The position numbers and the translations under genes were made by a program. Below are positions 26,324 through 35,243 of a DNA stretch of 59,924 nt, piece by piece. The stretch is from Paenibacillus cymbidii (GTDB lineage Bacteria > Bacillota > Bacilli > Paenibacillales > NBRC-103111), in contig NZ_SHLX01000044.1 in NCBI RefSeq assembly GCF_004764705.1, forward strand, positions 1-59,924. Direction: 5' to 3'. Every line of letters begins with the position of its first letter. The stretch's first letter is position 1. The notes under the pieces are model-generated. The model made no database searches. It was not told the origin of the DNA and worked only from the letters and a program-made list of their open reading frames with translations.

Positions 26324-27438
26324 AGTGGACGGTACGGCAAAAAATATTCGTCTGCATGGGACTTATCGTGCTTATTATCGGCGGCGTTCATGCCGTAACC
26401 AAACAAGTGTACATGGAGTCCCAGTTCGATGAATTTCGCAAGCATGAAATCGATGCAGCTTATTTGAGTGCGCCGCCCGGGGAACAGATCGAAATCTTGA
26501 AAACTTTCGTATCGGGCAAAATGAAGTTATTTGTGCTGGGGAATTTGGCCTTTTTCATCGCAACCGGACTGCTCATCAGTTTATGGATTTCGGGGATATT
26601 GACGCTTCCGCTGCGAAAGCTCGTTGCCGCTATCGAACGCGTCGCGCAAGGGGATCTTGACGTAAACGTTCCCGTCCCATCCAATGACGAGTACGGGAAG
26701 GTCATCCATACATTCAACGACATGACGCTTCGCCTCCGGGAAGCCGAGGACGCCCGCAGGCGGTTGGTGGCCGATGTCGCCCATGAGCTGCGAACGCCGC
26801 TGTCCATCATGCAGCTGAAATTGGAAAATGCGCAGCAGGCCGATCAATCCGTCTCCCCGGAAATGCTGCTCAGGCTTCAAGATGAAGTCATCCGCCTGGG
26901 CCATCTTGTAGAAGATCTTCATGTATTGTCATTGGCGGAGGCGGGCCGGTTGGCGCTGGATTGCAAACCGCTCGATCTGTCGGCAAAACTGGAACAAATC
27001 GTTGATGATGTGAAAATGGAGGCGGAGGAGAACGGACTGGAAATGAGCTTTCATTCGAAAGCGAAACCTGTACCGGTGATGGCCGACGCGAGGCGGATCA
27101 CGCAGGTGTTCATCAATTTGTTGACGAATGCAATCCGCTACACGCCGGAAGGCGGGAAAATTTCGGTTGTATTGGAGGACACGGTCCAGGAGCGGAATGC
27201 CGTCTATACACGTGTCTCCGTGACAGACACCGGCATCGGTATTCCAGCCGAGGAGTTGACCCACCTGTTCGATCGTTTCTATCGCGTGGAAAAAGCCCGT
27301 GCGCGGCATACAGGCGGAACGGGGCTCGGATTATCGATCGCTCATCATTTTGTCAGAGCCCACGGCGGGTTCATCCGCGTCGCGAGCGAACCTGATCGAG
27401 GGACGACATTTGCCGTTTATTTGCCGGCGGGCGAATGA
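26320..27438 (+). CDS. Membrane sensor histidine kinase (HAMP-HisKA-HATPase)
   Basis: The 372-residue kinase has an N-terminal helix (about 8-25), a short extracytoplasmic loop of about 45 residues, a second helix (about 70-92), HAMP (LPLRKLVAAIERVAQGDLDVNVPV), HisKA with His155 in DVAHELRTPLSIM, and an HATPase (NLLTNAIRYT, DTGIGIP, GGTGLGLSIAHHF). The very short outer loop suits sensing within or at the membrane, as in many antimicrobial-peptide and envelope-stress kinases. It is paired with the regulator directly before it. Confidence 0.93.
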   Translation: MKWTVRQKIFVCMGLIVLIIGGVHAVTKQVYMESQFDEFRKHEIDAAYLSAPPGEQIEILKTFVSGKMKLFVLGNLAFFIATGLLISLWISGILTLPLRKLVAAIERVAQGDLDVNVPVPSNDEYGKVIHTFNDMTLRLREAEDARRRLVADVAHELRTPLSIMQLKLENAQQADQSVSPEMLLRLQDEVIRLGHLVEDLHVLSLAEAGRLALDCKPLDLSAKLEQIVDDVKMEAEENGLEMSFHSKAKPVPVMADARRITQVFINLLTNAIRYTPEGGKISVVLEDTVQERNAVYTRVSVTDTGIGIPAEELTHLFDRFYRVEKARARHTGGTGLGLSIAHHFVRAHGGFIRVASEPDRGTTFAVYLPAGE

Positions 27439-27642
27439 AAAAAAACGGTCAACTGCCAGGCGACATGCACCACGTCCCGATTTTGCACGCGACCGTAAAA
27501 CTGGACCAGGACAACAGGTGAAGAAGCCGTACATCGTCAGGATAGTTCGACCTGTATAGCCGGATCAAGTCCTCGTCTACTTGATAGGGAGCGACGGCGG
27601 TCAAAAGAGCCAGTTTGGTTGCGATCCGGGACGGCCCGGACA

Positions 27643-27681
27643 GAAAAAACGAGTCTCCCGACAAGGAGTACTCGTTTTTTT
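27643..27681. terminator. Bidirectional hairpin terminator
   Basis: AAAAAACGAGT near 27643 and ACTCGTTTTTTT at 27670-27681 form a stem with A- and T-runs on both sides, so it can work on either strand. It lies downstream of the decayed minus-strand gene at 27700-27925. The stretch 27439-27642 holds no gene I can support. Confidence 0.75.
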
Positions 27682-27699
27682 GCATATTCGTCCCCACAA

Positions 27700-27925
27700 T
27701 CGTGTTAACTGAATACCGCTGATTTGTTCTTTCGTAAGCTGCGGGTAAAAACGCCAATCGTTTGCTGCCTGTCGCATATGTTCCTGCCAATTGCCGCGAT
27801 GCGCTTCTTCATGCCGTTCGATCATTTTGAGGGATCATGTCCACTTTTTCGTGCTCCATCAGCCATTCGGGCTCAAATCATTTCCTCAAAAATATTTCTG
27901 CCTCTTTCACTTGAACATAGGGCAT
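27700..27925 (-). pseudogene. Decayed small gene with intact ribosome binding site
   Basis: A perfect AAGGAGG, 7 bases, then ATG at 27925 opens MPYVQVKEAEIFLRK, but the 16th codon is TGA. The same frame continues FEPEWLMEHEKVDMIP and then stops again. The next plausible peptide, MIERHEEAHRGNWQEHMRQAANDWRFYPQLTKEQ, is in a different frame, so at least one stop and one frameshift separate the pieces. A terminator follows at 27681. The family is not recognised. The intact translation signals and nearby terminator suggest fairly recent decay of a gene of perhaps 75 codons. Confidence 0.5.
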
Positions 27926-27959
27926 CCGAATTCCTCCTTGCGGCCGGATCAGGCTGAAG

Positions 27960-28919
27960 TCATAGCTTTAATTTGAAAATCGCTTTATTCTCCAAACCGC
28001 GAATAACCGGTGTCCATTCTTCGCCAGCCGCGGTTGTTTGAAGCATGTCCTCTACCATCTGCAGCTTGGCATCCATCGAATCGATATAATGAAGCGCCAC
28101 AGCTTCCGGCAATTGCGGTTGTACGGGACTTCCCCATTCGCTCAAATTATGATGAGAGAGAACCAGGTGTTGCAGTGCCATGACGACATTCGACTCGGGG
28201 GCGATCCCGAGCTTGAAGGTTGCTTCCGTAATCCAGTTGGATGCCAGGTTGATATGGCCGATCAGTTTGCCTTGGTTGCTGTAATCCATGACGATGCCGT
28301 ATTCCGAATTCATTTCCACCGGCTTGGCTATGTCGTGCAGGATGATGCCCGCCTTAATCAAATCCGGGTTGAGAAACGGCCGTTGCCGGCAAATAAATTC
28401 GCCTATTTCGAGCATTCGCACAATATGGTAAGCCAATCCGCCAAGATAAGCATGATGATGGGTTTTGGCCGCGGGTGCGGTTTGCATCGCGTCTTTCACC
28501 TTCTCGTAACAATAAGCGACAATGGAGCGAATATCGTGATGAACCAAGCTTTCGATTGCTTGCTGAATAACCGGAAGAAGTTCTTCCGCCGCCAAAGGAG
28601 CGGAACGGATAAAATCCGTAATGGACACCCCGTCTTGCCCCGTCGTTTTTCTCATCCGGGTCACTTTTACTTGCAATTTTTCGCGATATAACTGCACCAC
28701 GCCCTGTACCTTGACGAGACACATGGGATAGAACGTTTCAATGTCGGTTTTGCTTGCATCCCAGAGCTTTGCCGATATTTGGCCGCTGGAATCGGCAAGC
28801 ACGAGATCCAAATAATCTTTGGGCACCGAACTGTTGGTTTGCTTGGCTTCCATTTCCTTGATCAAATAAAATCCGACAAAGTCGGCGCCATCTTGAAAGT
28901 CTTTGATTAACGCGGTCAC
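27960..28919 (-). CDS. yhaM: 3'-5' exoribonuclease YhaM-like (OB-fold plus HD domain)
   Basis: The start is set at GTG 28919 because GGAGGGG lies 5 bases upstream; an ATG 7 codons earlier lacks any such site. The 319-residue product has an N-terminal OB-fold (about 10-95; DYLDLVLADSSGQISAKLWD) and an HD domain with KTHHHAYLGGLAYH, GIILHDIAKPVE and LVLSHHN. This matches YhaM, a Firmicute exoribonuclease that trims RNA 3' ends and single-stranded DNA, using a metal bound by the HD residues. Length and order agree with the family (about 314 residues in Bacillus subtilis). Confidence 0.92.
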   Translation of the reverse strand: MTALIKDFQDGADFVGFYLIKEMEAKQTNSSVPKDYLDLVLADSSGQISAKLWDASKTDIETFYPMCLVKVQGVVQLYREKLQVKVTRMRKTTGQDGVSITDFIRSAPLAAEELLPVIQQAIESLVHHDIRSIVAYCYEKVKDAMQTAPAAKTHHHAYLGGLAYHIVRMLEIGEFICRQRPFLNPDLIKAGIILHDIAKPVEMNSEYGIVMDYSNQGKLIGHINLASNWITEATFKLGIAPESNVVMALQHLVLSHHNLSEWGSPVQPQLPEAVALHYIDSMDAKLQMVEDMLQTTAAGEEWTPVIRGLENKAIFKLKL

Positions 28920-29069
28920 AACTTCCCCTCCGTTTTTCATTAATACCCACCGTCACCCGTTCACTTGACCACGGCTTCGCAAATTGAAGCTTTCTACCGA
29001 ATTTTATCAATTTGTTCCATCCTCCGACAAGATGATTTTCGAGTCGCTCAGAACAGCCGGAACCTTGTC

Positions 29070-29107
29070 AAAAGAAATCGGCCACGGCAGCAATTGCCGT
29101 GGCCGAT
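29070..29107 (-). terminator. Terminator of the glycan-utilisation operon
   Basis: On the minus strand, ATCGGCCACGGCA, a 5-base loop and TGCCGTGGCCGAT are followed by TTCTTTT. It lies 20 bp after the stop at 29127. The 13-bp stem is perfect. Confidence 0.9.
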
Positions 29108-29126
29108 CTTTGTTCATGGAAACCGA

Positions 29127-31154
29127 TCAATCCTCACTCAATTCGACAATAGCATGAATGTGCACCCGCGGCACGGTAAACGAAATTCCATCCGCCGTTC
29201 GCCGGATGTCCAGCGTTTCGTTGTCCGGCAGAACGGTCGCCTTCCCGATCCCCGTGTCGCGAACGTGTACCCGGATGCCGTGCACGGGCGTAATTTGCTC
29301 GATCGGGTTGTAATACGCCGTGCTTTTCTCCCCGGTATGAACGCTCTGGAAGTTGATCAGATGCAGATAGGTTTTGCCGTTCTTGCGCATCAGGTTCGTC
29401 TCGATATGCGTCGGCGCTTCGACTTCCGCATACCGTACGTACCGGCTGCCCAGCAGATTGTCCACGATTCGCCGCACCCAGAAATGGTTCGAGTGCCAAT
29501 AAGAGCCGAATACCGGCGCGGCGATGTACAGCGCGACGCCTTTGCCGTAGCGGTTGACGGCAATCCCCGGACAATCGCTGACGACTCCGCCCGGCGGAAT
29601 CGGGTGGCGGAACGCGCGGCCCGGCGCCGGCACCGTAAGCGGCCACTGAATGCTGCTGAGCGTCTCGGCCGTTGTCGGCACCGTCTTGACGAACGGCGCC
29701 TCGACCAACTGCGGAATCCGGGCGATGCCTTGCCAGAAGCTGTCGTTGATCGTCAAATACGCGGAACCGTACGGCGATCGATCCAAATAATCGACTCCCA
29801 GCACGTCCCGCAACAGGAAATTGTTCCGTTCGCGGCTGTACGTCGCCGCCCCGGCCGCCAGCAGCAGCCCTCCCGCTTCGACGAACGCTGCGATGCGGGA
29901 TGCTGCCGCCTCGCTCAGCGCAACCGTCTCCGGCAGCACGACGACGCGATAGCCGGTCAGATCGGGGAATTGATCGTTATAGTAAATATCGAATTGATGA
30001 TGGCCCTCAAGCAGCATTTTCGCCGCGCCGAACGTGGCCGCGTCGTCCTTGTCGTGATACCAGTTGCCCGTGTTGTTCGCGATCAGCGCCACTTCGCGGA
30101 CGCTCTCGGCGCGTATGCAGTACGGTTCCCGCTCCGCGACGAATGTAAACGCCTCGCCGATGATGTCGTATACGCCTTCCTGCAGCGTGCCGTCCGGCAG
30201 CACCTGGTCGCCAATGTTGACGATGCCCCCGTTCGCCATGATCGTGGCGAATTCGTATTTGAGCTGCTCCGCCGTCTTGCACGACATGAGTCCCCAGCCT
30301 TCGGTGAACCGCACCGTCATGATCTGCACGGGCACGTCGAGCGTCCGGGCAAATCGCGCGCGAATCGAGTGGTTGTGGAACGAACCCGTCGCCGAGGGCT
30401 GCGACTCCCATAAGCCATAGTCGCTTGTAGCGTTGACCGCGGCCGGCTCGCCCATGCGCCAGGCGCCGTTGCAGTTGATCTGTACGTGGGGACGGATGCG
30501 TTTGACCGCTGCCGAAATTTCCTGCATGCAGCGAACCGCCGAATCGATGCCGAAGCGGATCACAAGCTCCCGGTCGGTCTCCAGCAGCTCAGGCATCAGC
30601 GCACGTCCGTACTCCTCCGCGAATTTCTTCTTGCAATAGGCGCAAAAACAATAATGGTTGTGCAAGTACGGGATGTCCAGCAGGTAGCCGTCCATGTCGT
30701 ACTTCGCGGTAATTTCCTTGATCTGCGGCAAAACCAGTTCCTCGCGATACGGGCTGTTGATGCACGGCAGTTCCCACACCGTTCCGTCGGCGCCGCGCGT
30801 TTTCCCGTGCTCGTCGACCTGGTACCAGTCCGGGTTGTCCGCCACGGCGCGGGCGTCGGTGCCGAGCGAATAATACGCAATGACCTTGATGTCGTGCTTC
30901 TTCGCTTCCGCCAGCACTTCGCCGAAGAAGTCGCCTTCCAGCCCGCTATGCTTGTGCCCCACCGTATTGTCGTAAAATGCGTTGCCGAAATGGCATTTCG
31001 TAAACACGCCGATGACGTTAACGTTCGCCCTGACGAACTGGCCGACGAACGACTGCGCATCGAAGCGTTTGATCGCGTCCTGCGGAAATTCCGGCATATG
31101 AAAGTCGACATGTACTTGACGCATCCGATCCCATAACCAACTGTCCCTCTTCAT
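29127..31154 (-). CDS. GHL6-type glycoside hydrolase with trimerisation-like domain
   Basis: The start at 31154 (MKRDSWLWDRMRQVHVDFHM) has GGGAGG 5 bases upstream. The 675-residue cytosolic protein has an N-terminal TIM-barrel-like region (about 10-330) typical of the hypothetical glycosyl hydrolase 6 group: RQVHVDFH, GVFTKCHFGNAFY, VIAYYSLGTDA, YLLDIPY followed by the cluster HYCFCAYCKKKF. A central domain like the beta-galactosidase trimerisation fold follows (about 370-540; VVVLPETVALSEAA, FVEAGGLLLAAG), then a beta-rich end. No signal peptide is present, so the substrate is an imported oligosaccharide. Last gene of the minus-strand operon, after the sulfatase. The bond cleaved is unknown. 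Confidence 0.8.
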   Translation of the reverse strand: MKRDSWLWDRMRQVHVDFHMPEFPQDAIKRFDAQSFVGQFVRANVNVIGVFTKCHFGNAFYDNTVGHKHSGLEGDFFGEVLAEAKKHDIKVIAYYSLGTDARAVADNPDWYQVDEHGKTRGADGTVWELPCINSPYREELVLPQIKEITAKYDMDGYLLDIPYLHNHYCFCAYCKKKFAEEYGRALMPELLETDRELVIRFGIDSAVRCMQEISAAVKRIRPHVQINCNGAWRMGEPAAVNATSDYGLWESQPSATGSFHNHSIRARFARTLDVPVQIMTVRFTEGWGLMSCKTAEQLKYEFATIMANGGIVNIGDQVLPDGTLQEGVYDIIGEAFTFVAEREPYCIRAESVREVALIANNTGNWYHDKDDAATFGAAKMLLEGHHQFDIYYNDQFPDLTGYRVVVLPETVALSEAAASRIAAFVEAGGLLLAAGAATYSRERNNFLLRDVLGVDYLDRSPYGSAYLTINDSFWQGIARIPQLVEAPFVKTVPTTAETLSSIQWPLTVPAPGRAFRHPIPPGGVVSDCPGIAVNRYGKGVALYIAAPVFGSYWHSNHFWVRRIVDNLLGSRYVRYAEVEAPTHIETNLMRKNGKTYLHLINFQSVHTGEKSTAYYNPIEQITPVHGIRVHVRDTGIGKATVLPDNETLDIRRTADGISFTVPRVHIHAIVELSED

Positions 31155-31235
31155 GTCCGCCTCCCGTTGATCGCGGCCGGCTCGCGGAAGCTTCTCGCTT
31201 CGCAATCGCACAGCAGCGTTTGTGATCGATCCATT

Positions 31236-32744
31236 TCACCGTGCCCGCTGCATATGCTGCAAGCCGAGCCGTTCGAGTTGTTCCGACGGAGCGCCCAGTT
31301 CCTTCAGCTTGCCGGCCAGCGCGCGCTGCATGTCGGCAAGCTTGTCGGACCGGTCGGCGGCAAGGTTGACGGTTTCGTTCGGGTCGCAACGCTTGTCGCT
31401 GAGCCACGTCGGCTCGGTCCAGGACGCGCAATCGACCGCCCGGCGTCCGTGCTCGAAAGGCCCGAGATCGTAAGGAATAAACCTGGCCAGGCTGTGGCTG
31501 TACCAGAACAGCGGCTTGTTGTCCTCCACCGGCGACTGGTGCAAGATCCAGTCGCCGTCCGTGATCGTCACGCTGCGGCCGAACATGCCGCATACGGCGT
31601 AATCGCGCGTTCCGGCATCGGCATCGCGCAGCGCCGGGAGCAGATCGACGCCATGGCGGCCTGCGGGACAAGGGCGGCCAACAGCGGCGAGCACGGTCGG
31701 ATAAATGTCCACCAGCTGCACAAGCTGACTGCGCCGTTCGCCCTGCCCGTACTTCGGGTGCGCGACGATGAACGGAATATGGCCGCACGCATCGTGCTGG
31801 TGCGTCTGGAGCTTGCCGATCCGGCCGCGATCGCCGTTGTACGTCCCATGATCGGACGTAAAAATGACCATCGTATCGTCCCAGAGGTTCAGCTCGTCCA
31901 GCTTGTCCAGCAGCACGCCGAGCCACTTGTCGGTCATGACGACCGAAGCCGCGTAACGCGCCTGGATGTGGCGCAGCTCGTCCGGCGTATAGTGGTTGCT
32001 CCACCGGTCGTAAGGCACCATCGACGACCACCGCTCCACATCGTAGCCGCGCGGATCGAACAGCTTCACGTATTCCTCCGGCGGATCCCACGGTTCATGC
32101 GGATCGAAGCAGTCGATGTGCAGGTAAAAGTCGCGGTGCGCGCGGTTCGCCTCCAGCCATCCGGCCGCTTGGGAGAATACTTGGGCGCAGAAAACATCCG
32201 CCTCCGAATGCCGCGTCAAATGAACGTTCCGATGATGCCGCTCCGCCTTGTGCCGAATATCGTCCGGGCACGGAAACGCGACCGGGTCCGTCCGCCACGC
32301 GTCGGCTTCGTGGCCGCGAACGAATTCGAAGCCGGTGTAGCCCATATGGTAGTTGCCCGCGCCTTGCTCCCACAGGTGAAAATGATCGGTCACCATGTAG
32401 CTGACCGGATACCCTTGCTCAAGCTGCCACGTCAGCGACTGGTTTGGCGCACCGGATACCTGTCTTGGCAAGTCGAGATCGTCGTCCTCGAGCGGACCCC
32501 AGCCGCGCTCGAGAAATTCGTGCCGTCCGGTATAAATGTCCCGGCGGGCGGGCATGCACGGCGTCGACCCGCACCAGGCGCGGTCGAATACCGTTCCCCG
32601 CTGCGCCAGCCGGTCCATATTCGGCGTCGGCACGACCCAATCCGGCTGCTCCGGGCTCATCACAAGGTTGAGCGGCCGACCGTGATGGTAAGGGCCGCAA
32701 TGATCGACACGCAAGGTGTCGCAAACGATGACAATCGCATTCAT
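31236..32744 (-). CDS. Type I (Cys-type) sulfatase
   Basis: The start is at ATG 32744, with GGAG 8 bases upstream; a GTG three codons earlier touches that site. The 502-residue alkaline-phosphatase-fold enzyme has the metal-binding CDTLRVDHCG, the sulfatase signature Cys63-Met-Pro-Ala-Arg (in STPCMPARRDIYTGR), where Cys becomes formylglycine, HIDCFDPHEPWDPP, and the second metal site FTSDHGTYNGDRG. No signal peptide is seen, so it acts in the cytoplasm on imported, sulfated sugar. It lies between the binding-protein and glycosidase genes. A formylglycine-generating enzyme must be encoded elsewhere. Confidence 0.93.
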   Translation of the reverse strand: MNAIVIVCDTLRVDHCGPYHHGRPLNLVMSPEQPDWVVPTPNMDRLAQRGTVFDRAWCGSTPCMPARRDIYTGRHEFLERGWGPLEDDDLDLPRQVSGAPNQSLTWQLEQGYPVSYMVTDHFHLWEQGAGNYHMGYTGFEFVRGHEADAWRTDPVAFPCPDDIRHKAERHHRNVHLTRHSEADVFCAQVFSQAAGWLEANRAHRDFYLHIDCFDPHEPWDPPEEYVKLFDPRGYDVERWSSMVPYDRWSNHYTPDELRHIQARYAASVVMTDKWLGVLLDKLDELNLWDDTMVIFTSDHGTYNGDRGRIGKLQTHQHDACGHIPFIVAHPKYGQGERRSQLVQLVDIYPTVLAAVGRPCPAGRHGVDLLPALRDADAGTRDYAVCGMFGRSVTITDGDWILHQSPVEDNKPLFWYSHSLARFIPYDLGPFEHGRRAVDCASWTEPTWLSDKRCDPNETVNLAADRSDKLADMQRALAGKLKELGAPSEQLERLGLQHMQRAR

Positions 32745-32819
32745 CGATTTCACTCCTCGGTCAGGCGAATCCCCCGGATCGCCGCTTGCGAGCAGCGCCG
32801 GGGGAAGGTTGCCGGGCGT

Positions 32820-34280
32820 TTATTTTTTGTTGCCGTATTGATTGTCCTTGGTCCAATTGTTCGTTTTCATCGTTTCCGTCATGCTGTTCTTCAGCGTCTT
32901 CTGCATCTCGCCGGCGAACTTGTCCATCGCGACGGAATTTTCCAGATACAGCTGGCCAATGCGCACCAAATCCTCATTCAACTGCTTGCTGATATGGGCG
33001 GCGTAAAAATTGACCAGAATGCGCTCGCCGACAAATTGGAAGCCTTGCAGATTGTCAGGCAGCTTCACATTGACCAGGGTAGTGGCCGTGTACATCTTGT
33101 TGCCCTGAATCGTCGCCACTTCCGGCGAGGACAAATATTTCAGGAAGTCGACCGCCGCATCCAGCTTGTCGCCGGTCACCTTCTTCGGAATGGTGAACAC
33201 CATGTCCGGATAACCGCCAAGCTCATAGTATTTTTCGGCCGCGTTCGGATTTTCTTTCTTCGTCAAATAGGGCAGCGCAAACGTTCCGAACTCGAATTTC
33301 CGCGCTTTGGAATCCTGGATCGTCTGCAGCTCGAAGTTGCCGGCCATCACCATCGCCACGTCGCCGCGGATGAACATTTCCTTGGCGGTATCGCCGTTCA
33401 TGCCGTTATAGCCTTTGGCCCAGTATTGCGACCAATCCTTGATGATCGGCATGACGGCGTTCCAGTCGGGCGATTCCAGATTGATTGCGCCTTGATCGAC
33501 CGCAGCGGCAATTTCGTTCAGTTCGAGCTGCCGGTTGCTGTTCCAGTCGAACGATTTGACCTTGTCGGCGGCAATCTGATTCGTCATCAGGTTCGTGACC
33601 CAGAGCAGGTGGTTGTCGCCCGGCTTCGAGTTGGCGAATGCGAACGGCGTCACGCCAGCCGCTTTCAGCTTCTTCTGCACCTCGATAAATTCAGGCCATG
33701 TTTTCGGAATTTGCAGGTTGTTTTTCTTGAACAGGTCCTGGTTGTAGAATACGCGGATCGCAAGCGTTTGCAGCGCAACGCCGGACAGCTTGCCGGAAAT
33801 CGGGTTTTTCATTTCGCTCAGAATGGTAGGCGTAAAAGTATCCTTCCATACTTTGTTGTCCGTGTACGGGTTCGGCTTGTCGTATTCCGCCGTCAAGTCG
33901 ACCAGCAAATCCTTGTTCAAATCCTCGTGCGTCCATGTATAGCGGCTCGGCACAATTTCCGGCGCAGTTCCGCCGATCAGGCCGGTCGTCAGCCACGTGC
34001 GGAAGGCGTCGCCGTCATTGGGCGCATAATCGAGCTTGATTTTGACATTCGGCTTTTTCTTCGCATAACCGTCGACGATTTCCTGCCATACGGCTTTCGT
34101 TTCCTCTTGCTTCGGCGTTTCGACCGCAAAGGTCAAATTGACGGTTTTATCGCCGCCTGACGCGCTGTCTGACGTTTTTTTCTCATCCGTTTTGGTTGTG
34201 CCGCAAGCGGACAGAAAGACCGATAAAGCCATTGCCATCGTGAGCCCGCGGGCCATAACCTTCTTGTTGCCAGTAAACAT
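32820..34280 (-). CDS. Sugar ABC transporter substrate-binding lipoprotein
   Basis: The start at 34280 has AAGGGGTG upstream and gives a lipoprotein signal (MARGLTMAMALSVFLSACG, modified Cys in LSAC). The 486-residue product then shows a Thr/Lys/Ser-rich linker and the family-1 binding-protein pattern (NLTFAVETPKQEETKAVWQEIVDGYAKK, FIRGDVAMVMAGNFELQTIQD, FLKYLSSPEVA). It captures a carbohydrate outside the membrane and delivers it to the two permeases encoded upstream. It follows the permease genes, a less common order than binding protein first. Confidence 0.93.
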   Translation of the reverse strand: MFTGNKKVMARGLTMAMALSVFLSACGTTKTDEKKTSDSASGGDKTVNLTFAVETPKQEETKAVWQEIVDGYAKKKPNVKIKLDYAPNDGDAFRTWLTTGLIGGTAPEIVPSRYTWTHEDLNKDLLVDLTAEYDKPNPYTDNKVWKDTFTPTILSEMKNPISGKLSGVALQTLAIRVFYNQDLFKKNNLQIPKTWPEFIEVQKKLKAAGVTPFAFANSKPGDNHLLWVTNLMTNQIAADKVKSFDWNSNRQLELNEIAAAVDQGAINLESPDWNAVMPIIKDWSQYWAKGYNGMNGDTAKEMFIRGDVAMVMAGNFELQTIQDSKARKFEFGTFALPYLTKKENPNAAEKYYELGGYPDMVFTIPKKVTGDKLDAAVDFLKYLSSPEVATIQGNKMYTATTLVNVKLPDNLQGFQFVGERILVNFYAAHISKQLNEDLVRIGQLYLENSVAMDKFAGEMQKTLKNSMTETMKTNNWTKDNQYGNKK

Positions 34281-34411
34281 CGCCAACACCCCTTCGTATG
34301 ATGAATCCGTCTTGCTTCCAGCCCGGGTGCCGACAGACGATAGCCGGACCGCCGGGCCTGTTCGCCGCGCGCGCTTTCCTGCAGTAAACCGCATGCGGAC
34401 GAAACTCTATC

Positions 34412-35230
34412 CTACCCTTTCACCGCTCCCGACGTAATGCCGGAGATGAAAGGTTTGGTAGCGACCATAAACAACGCAAGCAGCGGGATCGACGAGATGA
34501 TATAACCCGCCAGCTTGACGCTGACGCCTTGATCCATGCTGCCGGTGACGGTGGAGAGCGCCAGAATGACCGGCTTCACTTTTTCCCCCGTCGTGGACAC
34601 AAGCGGCCAGATGTAATTGTTCCAGCCGGCAAGGAAATTGATGATGGCCACGGCGGCGACAATCGGCAGCGACAGCGGCATAACGATGCGCCCAAAAATT
34701 TGCAATTCGCCGGCGCCTTCCGTTTCGGCCGCTTCCAGCAAGCTGCGCGGCAGCCCTTCGAAAAACGTTCGCATCAAATACGTCGCCATCGAAGCGCCGA
34801 ATGCCATCGGCGGGAAAATTTGCCCTTCGTACGTGTTCAGCATCCCCAGCTTCTGCACCAGCAAAAACTGCGGAATCAGAATCAGGAAGCCCGGCACCAT
34901 CATCAGCGCCAAAATGAGCAGGAACAGCGCGTTTTTGCCCGGATACGAAAATCGCATGAACGAATATCCCGCCAGCGACGAAATGACAACGACGCCAACC
35001 ACGATGCAAACCGAAATGAAGACGGAATTGAGAATGAACGGCCCGATTTGCCGGAATGCCGACGCGTAATTGTCGAGATGCAGCGGCAATCCGATGCCCC
35101 AGAAGTTCAGGATCATCTGGTCGGTATATTTCAACGAACTGACGAGAAGCATATAGAAAGGAAACAGCGTCAGTCCTAGCAAAGCCGCAAGCGCCGCGTA
35201 ATGAGGGACGGCGGTCCATTTGTTTCGCAC
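34412..35230 (-). CDS. Sugar ABC transporter permease (MalG/LacG type)
   Basis: The GTG start at 35230 has GGAGGGG 4-5 bases upstream. The 272-residue protein has six membrane helices and the EAA loop (EAAETEGAGELQIFGRIVMPLSLP), where the ATPase docks. It pairs with the permease encoded just upstream, 13 bp away. No ATPase gene is present, as is usual for CUT1 importers in Bacillales that share an MsmX-type ATPase. Confidence 0.95.
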   Translation of the reverse strand: MRNKWTAVPHYAALAALLGLTLFPFYMLLVSSLKYTDQMILNFWGIGLPLHLDNYASAFRQIGPFILNSVFISVCIVVGVVVISSLAGYSFMRFSYPGKNALFLLILALMMVPGFLILIPQFLLVQKLGMLNTYEGQIFPPMAFGASMATYLMRTFFEGLPRSLLEAAETEGAGELQIFGRIVMPLSLPIVAAVAIINFLAGWNNYIWPLVSTTGEKVKPVILALSTVTGSMDQGVSVKLAGYIISSIPLLALFMVATKPFISGITSGAVKG

Positions 35231-35243
35231 GGTACCCCTCCTC

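Noticed and set aside
27439..27790. Minus-strand frame of 113 codons covering the terminator at 27643
   Set aside because: It reads through a clear bidirectional terminator, lacks a ribosome binding site and shows no family; treated as decayed or non-coding.
31167..34160. Nearly 1000-codon plus-strand open frame opposite the glycosidase, sulfatase and binding-protein genes
   Set aside because: It runs antisense over three genes with clear motifs and ribosome binding sites. Its product is Arg/His/Val-rich with no domain, as expected for the complement of GC-rich genes.
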